A stretch of 25,274 nt of DNA from an uncultured Bacilli bacterium (lineage in GTDB: Bacteria; Bacillota_I; Bacilli_A; RF39; UBA660), in assembly GCA_944363865.1 (NCBI GenBank), contig CALVVN010000029.1:1-25274 (forward strand), read 5' to 3'. Positions 21,273 through 25,274 of this stretch are shown in pieces. Within the stretch, counting starts at the first letter, position 1, and each line of letters begins with the position of its first letter. Below the pieces are notes generated by a model that was not told where the DNA came from, did not search any database, and saw nothing but the letters and a program-made list of their open reading frames with translations. The translations under genes were made by a program, and so were the position numbers.

Positions 21273-22907
21273 TTATTTCGTTAAGTATTCATTAAACATT
21301 TTTATTCTATCTTTTATCTGATCATTTGTAAATAATTTAAGTATTTCATATAAATCAGGCGTCATAGTTCTACCTGTCATTGCAACTCTAATAATCTCAC
21401 ATATGTCGCTTACTGACCCTTTGTATTTTTCGGGACTTTGTTTATAATCTTTAGTTTCGCTTGCATAGCCATACTTTGGACATAGTTCTTTGATTTTACT
21501 AAACCATATTTCTTTGGTGTCATTTACATTATAGTAATTTGTAAAATAATCTTCAAGTATATTAGCATCATAAAATGGTTTTTTTTCAATTTGATACTCA
21601 GTAAATAATTCCTTAAATAAGTACGATGTTTCTTTTTTGACATCACTATAACATGAAATGTCCTTTCTTGGTCTAGGAATATTTCTTTCTATGTTTAAAA
21701 ATGAAATTAATTTATCTTTATTATTTTTTACAATTTCATAAAAATCTTTATCGTATTCTGATGTGTATTCTAAAGTTTCCTTATATATGTCTTCTGCTTT
21801 TTTCTTAGAAAAATACACTTTTGATATGTTTATTAATTTATCTAAATCAAATAATGATCCGCCAACTGACATTTTGTTAAATTTGAATTCAAAATCTTTT
21901 ATTGTTTTATCCGGATTTTGCATATACCACATTTCAAAATCTGAGTTTAATAATGTCGCTAAATATAGTCTAACAGCATCTACAGGTATTCCTAATTCTG
22001 AGTAGTAGCTTACTGCTGCTTCTGGGTCTTTTCTTTTGCTTAGTTTTCTTATTGTTGTACCCTCTTTTTTTGTCAAAGGTGCTATATGAGCATATCTTGG
22101 TACTGGAAATTCAAAAGCTTGCCATATTTCTAAATGATATGGAATTGACGAAACATATTCATCAGCTCTAGTTATTGTTGTAATATCCATTAAATGATCG
22201 TCTACAACATGGGCAAATGCATATGGTGGTAAACCATCACTTTTTAATAAAATATGATCTATGTCATTTTCAGGAAACTCCATTTTTCCTTTAACTAAGT
22301 CGTTAAATATTATTTTTTTGTTAAAGTCTCCTTGACTTTTTAATCTTATTACGAACTTTTCTCCGTTATTAATTTTACTTTCTATTTCTTCATATGTTAA
22401 ATTTCTACATTTCGCATATTGGCCATAATACCCTATTCTATCTTTTTTTTGTTGTTGTATACTCCTCATATTCTGTATTTCTTCTTCACTACAAAAGCAA
22501 GGATATGCTCTACCTTTTGATACTATGTATTTGGCAAATGACAAGTATATGTCTTTTCTTTGAGTTTGTATATATGGCGCATATTTTCCTTTGTTCATTG
22601 GACTTTCATCAATTATAAACTTGTAATTTTTTAAATCTCTTATAATGTTTTCAATTCCATTTTCTATTTCCCTTTTTTGATCCGTATCTTCTATTCTTAA
22701 AATGAACTTTCCACCAGTTTGATGAGAAAATATTTCAGGCACAAATGCAGCAAATAAACTTCCCATATGAATAAATCCTGTTGGAGAAGGTGCAAATCTT
22801 AGTATCTCTTCGCCTTCTTTTTTTTCTCTTTTTGGATATTTTTTTAAATAATATTCAATGTTTTCAACATTTGGAAAAAGTAAATCCGCTAGTTTTTTAT
22901 AGTCCAT
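21273..22907 (-). CDS. gltX: Glutamyl-tRNA synthetase, divergent long form
   Basis: 544 residues, longer than the roughly 480-500 usual for GluRS. An extra about 37-residue N-terminal segment precedes the catalytic core RFAPSPTGFIHMGSL (37-51), where the HIGH element is HMGS instead of the usual HIGG. Other motifs: LRIEDTD, PCFCSEEE with a later Cys (partial zinc site), HLMDITTITRADEYVSS and KMSKS as RKLSKRKD. It charges tRNA-Glu and, if non-discriminating, also tRNA-Gln for GatCAB amidation. The ATG at 22907 follows AAAGGAGTG; the GTG at 22916 lies inside that site. It sits 14 bases after tRNA-Gln and 12 before tRNA-Glu, clearly one unit. Confidence 0.93.
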   Translation of the reverse strand: MDYKKLADLLFPNVENIEYYLKKYPKREKKEGEEILRFAPSPTGFIHMGSLFAAFVPEIFSHQTGGKFILRIEDTDQKREIENGIENIIRDLKNYKFIIDESPMNKGKYAPYIQTQRKDIYLSFAKYIVSKGRAYPCFCSEEEIQNMRSIQQQKKDRIGYYGQYAKCRNLTYEEIESKINNGEKFVIRLKSQGDFNKKIIFNDLVKGKMEFPENDIDHILLKSDGLPPYAFAHVVDDHLMDITTITRADEYVSSIPYHLEIWQAFEFPVPRYAHIAPLTKKEGTTIRKLSKRKDPEAAVSYYSELGIPVDAVRLYLATLLNSDFEMWYMQNPDKTIKDFEFKFNKMSVGGSLFDLDKLINISKVYFSKKKAEDIYKETLEYTSEYDKDFYEIVKNNKDKLISFLNIERNIPRPRKDISCYSDVKKETSYLFKELFTEYQIEKKPFYDANILEDYFTNYYNVNDTKEIWFSKIKELCPKYGYASETKDYKQSPEKYKGSVSDICEIIRVAMTGRTMTPDLYEILKLFTNDQIKDRIKMFNEYLTK

Positions 22908-22921
22908 TTTTTTCACTCCTT

Positions 22922-22995
22922 TGGTTGCCCTAGTTAGATTCGAACTAACGATGCCGGAGTCAGAATCCGGTGCCTTACCACTTGGCTATAGGGCA
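22922..22995 (-). tRNA. tRNA-Gln (CTG)
   Basis: A complete 74-base cloverleaf with perfect acceptor TGCCCTA/TAGGGCA, discriminator A and encoded CCA. Anticodon stem CCGGA/TCCGG with loop TTCTGAC gives anticodon CTG (reads CAG). The CCA is only 3 bases from the gltX ribosome binding site, so tRNA 3' processing would create the gltX mRNA 5' end. Confidence 0.93.
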
Positions 22996-23007
22996 ATTTC
23001 AATTTGT

Positions 23008-23016
23008 ATTATAACA
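23008..23016 (-). promoter_or_regulatory. Extended -10 promoter of tRNA-Gln / gltX
   Basis: TGT plus TATAAT (23016-23008, minus strand), 12 bases before the tRNA 5' end, overlapping the gap after the neighbouring membrane protein gene. Confidence 0.6.
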
Positions 23017-23026
23017 TATTTTTAAT

Positions 23027-23395
23027 TTAAAGAAAGTCTATTTCTTCCTTTATATTCAATAAATTGACATAAAAGACGATAATTGCCGCTACTAAAAATA
23101 AAATTGATGATATAAGAGCATATTTATTTGCTTTTTTTTGTCTATATGGCGCACTGTCATCAGTATTTTTATAATTTTTGTACGATTTATATAAAAAATA
23201 TAAATATATTAATATGCTCGCAATTATTATTGCTGATCTTATATTAGTGACTAATTTTATATCCTTATCTTCATTCATTATACTTTTTTCTTCTATATTA
23301 TTACTGATTATTGCTGCTATTGATATAACTATATAGATTACAAATATTATGTCATTTATTTTTAATTCTTTTAATCTTTCGTAATTGTCGCTCAT
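23027..23395 (-). CDS. Small three-span membrane protein, unknown
   Basis: 122 residues with three hydrophobic helices (about 15-33, 53-69 and 91-112) separated by charged loops; no motif that I recognise. The ATG at 23395 has no ribosome binding site, and no better internal start is visible, so translation may be weak or leaderless. It lies after the endolysin terminator and before the tRNA-Gln promoter. Base composition is like the neighbours. It could belong to the lysis cassette region, but nothing in the sequence says so. Confidence 0.6.
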   Translation of the reverse strand: MSDNYERLKELKINDIIFVIYIVISIAAIISNNIEEKSIMNEDKDIKLVTNIRSAIIIASILIYLYFLYKSYKNYKNTDDSAPYRQKKANKYALISSILFLVAAIIVFYVNLLNIKEEIDFL

Positions 23396-23408
23396 ATTTT
23401 AATGTATG

Positions 23409-23440
23409 AAAAAAATTGTCAACAAATAACTTATTGACAA
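23409..23440 (-). terminator. Intrinsic terminator of the holin-endolysin pair
   Basis: Minus strand TTGTCAA (23440-23434), an 11-base loop, TTGACAA (23422-23416), then seven T. It lies just after the endolysin stop. Confidence 0.85.
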
Positions 23441-23446
23441 CTTTTC

Positions 23447-24244
23447 TTATTTTATATAAAGTGTTTCTCCTTCATTTAATTTTATGATATAAGTATTGGT
23501 TTTTTCTACTACGTATTTGAATTTATAATCTGTTATTTCATCTTCTATTTGTTCTTCTTCTCTTTTTCTGATGACTGTGATGGAATTACCTTCGTTAGCC
23601 ACCCAAAGGTTTTTTCCAATATTGTACCAATCATAATTATCCTCCTTTTTTTCATCATAAAAGTTATAATATTTATCTTTTTCAACAATTCCAATTCTTT
23701 CGTATTTAAGTCCTGCTTCGTTTCTAACTTTTAAATTATTAATATTAATTTTAATTTGATTGCTATTTTCATTTTTATCTACACTCGGAATTATTGGTAT
23801 TGTTTTTACGTATTTTGCACTTTGACTATCTACTTGCTGACTTGGATATAAATATGTATAAAGTAGCGGGTCTTGTTTTTCATTGTTTTTAAATACTTCA
23901 TAATGCACATGCACCCCGGTTGAATGGCCAGTTGTACCCATTGTAGCTACTTGCTCTCCCATTTTTACTTGATCGCCTTTTTTTACAATTATACTATTAT
24001 ATTTTAAGTGAGCCATTAGTGTAACTAATCCATTATTATGTTGTATTTTAATGTAATTTCCGTATGAATTACCACTTGAGTCTTGAGTTTTATAATCATT
24101 TCTAACTGCGATAATGGTACCATCATCCGGTGAATATATTGGGATTTCTTCTCCTCTATTCTGTCCTCGAATGTCAATACCATTGTGGACATTTTTATTA
24201 AAAGTTTGGGTTATATATATGTATTTTATTGGAAATGCCAGCAC
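23447..24244 (-). CDS. M23 (LytM-type) endopeptidase with SH3-like domain, endolysin-like
   Basis: 265 residues without a signal peptide. The M23 domain (about 1-135) has the zinc ligands in HNGIDI (His, Asp), AHLKYN and HSTGVHVHYEV (HxH), and so should cut peptidoglycan cross-bridges or stems. A bacterial SH3-type domain follows (about 168-225, KININNLKVRNEAGLKYERI onward) for wall binding; the last about 35 residues are charged. It starts at a GTG overlapping the holin stop (TAGTG at 24246-24242), a coupling typical of phage lysis genes. Lack of an export signal fits holin-dependent release. Alternatively it is a domesticated autolysin. Confidence 0.85.
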   Translation of the reverse strand: MLAFPIKYIYITQTFNKNVHNGIDIRGQNRGEEIPIYSPDDGTIIAVRNDYKTQDSSGNSYGNYIKIQHNNGLVTLMAHLKYNSIIVKKGDQVKMGEQVATMGTTGHSTGVHVHYEVFKNNEKQDPLLYTYLYPSQQVDSQSAKYVKTIPIIPSVDKNENSNQIKININNLKVRNEAGLKYERIGIVEKDKYYNFYDEKKEDNYDWYNIGKNLWVANEGNSITVIRKREEEQIEDEITDYKFKYVVEKTNTYIIKLNEGETLYIK

Positions 24245-24558
24245 TATTCATCTCTCACAATTTCTGTATATTGTTTTATATCTGAATATCTGGCAAATAT
24301 TTTTTCTTCAAATAATTTATAAATTGTGTCAGCACCTATAAAAGTTATTAAGCCTACCCATAATGAATCTATAATATTTAAATCACTGTAAGTTAAGGAA
24401 AATAATATTCCTATTGCTAATGAAGCAATTATACATATAGGTAATATATATTTCTTGTTAGGGAAAATCATTTTTATTTTTTGGATAAATGTTGTTACTA
24501 TTATTCCAGCACTCATTGCAACTATTAAAGTGTTTTTAAGTGTTTCTAATTCTATCAT
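24244..24558 (-). CDS. Holin, A118-like (Phage_holin_5 type)
   Basis: 104 residues: a short N-terminus, a hydrophobic segment (about 10-26), IFPNKKYILP, two further segments (about 38-56 and 64-83) with a WVGLITFIGADTIYKLFEEK ending, and a charged tail. Size, pattern and position directly before an M23 endolysin fit A118-type holins, which form membrane lesions for endolysin release. The start at 24558 has a moderate ribosome binding site (AGGATGTGAT). No phage structural or regulatory genes lie on either side in the window. Confidence 0.72.
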   Translation of the reverse strand: MIELETLKNTLIVAMSAGIIVTTFIQKIKMIFPNKKYILPICIIASLAIGILFSLTYSDLNIIDSLWVGLITFIGADTIYKLFEEKIFARYSDIKQYTEIVRDE

Positions 24559-24646
24559 TTTATCACATCCTACGTAATAAGACTTAGATTTCCTATTACA
24601 TTATTATATTATGATAAAAATAAATATGTACTTATTTAATTCAACT

Positions 24647-24675
24647 AAAAAAACAAAATATTTTAATTTTGTTTT
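24647..24675 (-). terminator. Intrinsic terminator of the lipoprotein gene
   Basis: Minus strand AAAACAAAAT (24675-24666), a 6-base loop containing the TAA stop, ATTTTGTTTT (24659-24650), then T. The 10-bp stem is perfect but has only A-T pairs apart from one. Confidence 0.7.
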
Positions 24676-25085
24676 TGACAGAATTCTTCTTTATACTCAA
24701 CATCTGTTCTAGTGATGATTACATCATTTGTCCCAGCCATATTTTGACATTTAATAATATTGTAATTTTCGCCTTTATAAATTGTAGTACCTCCATCCCA
24801 TAAAACTTGATCTTTTTTTAATACGCTTAACAAGTTTTCTATTGTTACTTCACCAGCTGCAAACGGAACACTGATATCATTTATTGTCCCGTCAGTCATT
24901 TTTAATTTTACTTCATCTATACAATATGTTTTTATAATTTGGCCTAGTTCATCAGCTACTTCTATAAATTCGCATTCACTTTCGTTTTCATCTGAGTTTG
25001 CTATTAATAAATTATAATCTTCATATTTTGGAAAGCATCCTGTTAAAATTAAACTAAAGAATATTAAACCTAATATTTTTTTCAT
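24663..25085 (-). CDS. Predicted lipoprotein, unknown function
   Basis: 140 residues with a type II signal peptide: basic MKK, hydrophobic ILGLIFFSLI and lipobox LTGC (Cys17). Lgt would lipidate Cys17 and Lsp cut before it, leaving an about 124-residue exported domain with four further Cys (including ECEF, TYC, IKC and EFC). I do not recognise the family. The start at 25085 follows AAAGGAG. It has its own promoter (TTGTAA-16-TAAAAT, 25143-25116) and terminator. Its position beside the holin-endolysin pair may be chance. Confidence 0.8.
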   Translation of the reverse strand: MKKILGLIFFSLILTGCFPKYEDYNLLIANSDENESECEFIEVADELGQIIKTYCIDEVKLKMTDGTINDISVPFAAGEVTIENLLSVLKKDQVLWDGGTTIYKGENYNIIKCQNMAGTNDVIITRTDVEYKEEFCQKQN

Positions 25086-25115
25086 TTAAAACTCCTTTCG
25101 TTATTTGTTAATTTA

Positions 25116-25143
25116 ATTTTAACATATTTTTAATGTGTTACAA
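25116..25143 (-). promoter_or_regulatory. Promoter of the lipoprotein gene
   Basis: TTGTAA (25143-25138), 16 bases ending in TGT, TAAAAT (25121-25116) on the minus strand. Confidence 0.55.
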
Positions 25144-25171
25144 ATAAAATCTTTCATTATTTTTTAAAACG

Positions 25172-25180
25172 TGTTATAAT
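25172..25180 (+). promoter_or_regulatory. Extended -10 promoter of tRNA-Leu
   Basis: TGT plus TATAAT (25172-25180), 8 bases before the tRNA 5' end; no clear -35. Confidence 0.6.
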
Positions 25181-25188
25181 TTTGTTAC

Positions 25189-25274
25189 GCGAGAGTGGCG
25201 GAATGGTAGACGCGAAGGTCTCAAACACCTTTGATAGTGATATCGTGTGGGTTCAAGTCCCATCTCTCGCACCA
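25189..25274 (+). tRNA. tRNA-Leu (CAA)
   Basis: A complete 86-base class II tRNA ending exactly at the window edge with CCA. Acceptor GCGAGAG/CTCTCGC, anticodon stem AAGGT/ACCTT with loop CTCAAAC gives anticodon CAA (reads TTG), with a long variable arm. Confidence 0.95.

Noticed and set aside
1..25274. Mycoplasma-type code (TGA = Trp), CRISPR arrays, insertion sequences
   Set aside because: TGA ends several intact genes at the expected length; no repeat-spacer array or transposase-like ORF is seen.

Overview
The window is a gene-dense, strongly AT-rich piece of a low-GC Gram-positive chromosome. Several neighbourhoods are recognisable by gene order from Bacillus: rlmB-sigH-secE-nusG-rplK-rplA-rplJ-rplL-ybxB-rpoB, and uvrA-yvlD-lgt. 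TGA is used as a stop (rlmB, valS, ybxB), so this is not a code-4 mycoplasma. A reduced Bacilli-type gut Firmicute (Erysipelotrichia / RF39-like) is my inference from base composition, compact genes and the protein families; no marker in the window proves it. Apart from tRNA-Met, the glycolipid glycosyltransferase and tRNA-Leu, everything lies on the minus strand, so the layout is easiest to read from right to left.

Right part (25274 to 18430): a tRNA-Leu and a lipoprotein gene diverge. Then comes a holin plus M23/SH3 endolysin pair that looks like a phage lysis cassette without a phage, followed by a small membrane protein. Next is a very tight tRNA-Gln / gltX / tRNA-Glu unit, then a CofE-like (F420-0:glutamate ligase family) gene that converges on a diacylglycerol glucosyltransferase across a shared bidirectional terminator. 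tRNA-Met is divergent from trpS.

Middle (18430 to 10600): trpS, then an OmpR-type response regulator and its histidine kinase. Immediately after the kinase stop codon lies a second promoter with the same 11-bp-spaced TTCACA-like repeats as the regulator's own promoter. It drives a candidate structured small RNA ending in an intrinsic terminator. Next are valS with a full T-box leader (specifier GUA), a six-TM membrane protein with a lysine-rich tail, spoVS, and an orphan type IV pilin-like protein.

Left part (10600 to 1): uvrA, then an apparent operon yvlD-like / lgt / trxB / rlmB / sigH. After it come secE-nusG, rplK-rplA behind a candidate L1-binding leader, rplJ-rplL behind an L10 leader, ybxB, and the first codons of rpoB. 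Genes present at these positions in Bacillus (rpmG before secE, yacP/rae1 before sigH, hprK before lgt) are missing.

The most interesting points are the two-component system with matching promoters for itself and an adjacent candidate sRNA; repeated nesting of promoters inside long-loop terminators; the orphan lysis cassette; a 59-residue acidic tail on L11; a thioredoxin reductase lacking the usual NADPH-binding arginines; and a CofE-like enzyme in a presumably F420-free organism.
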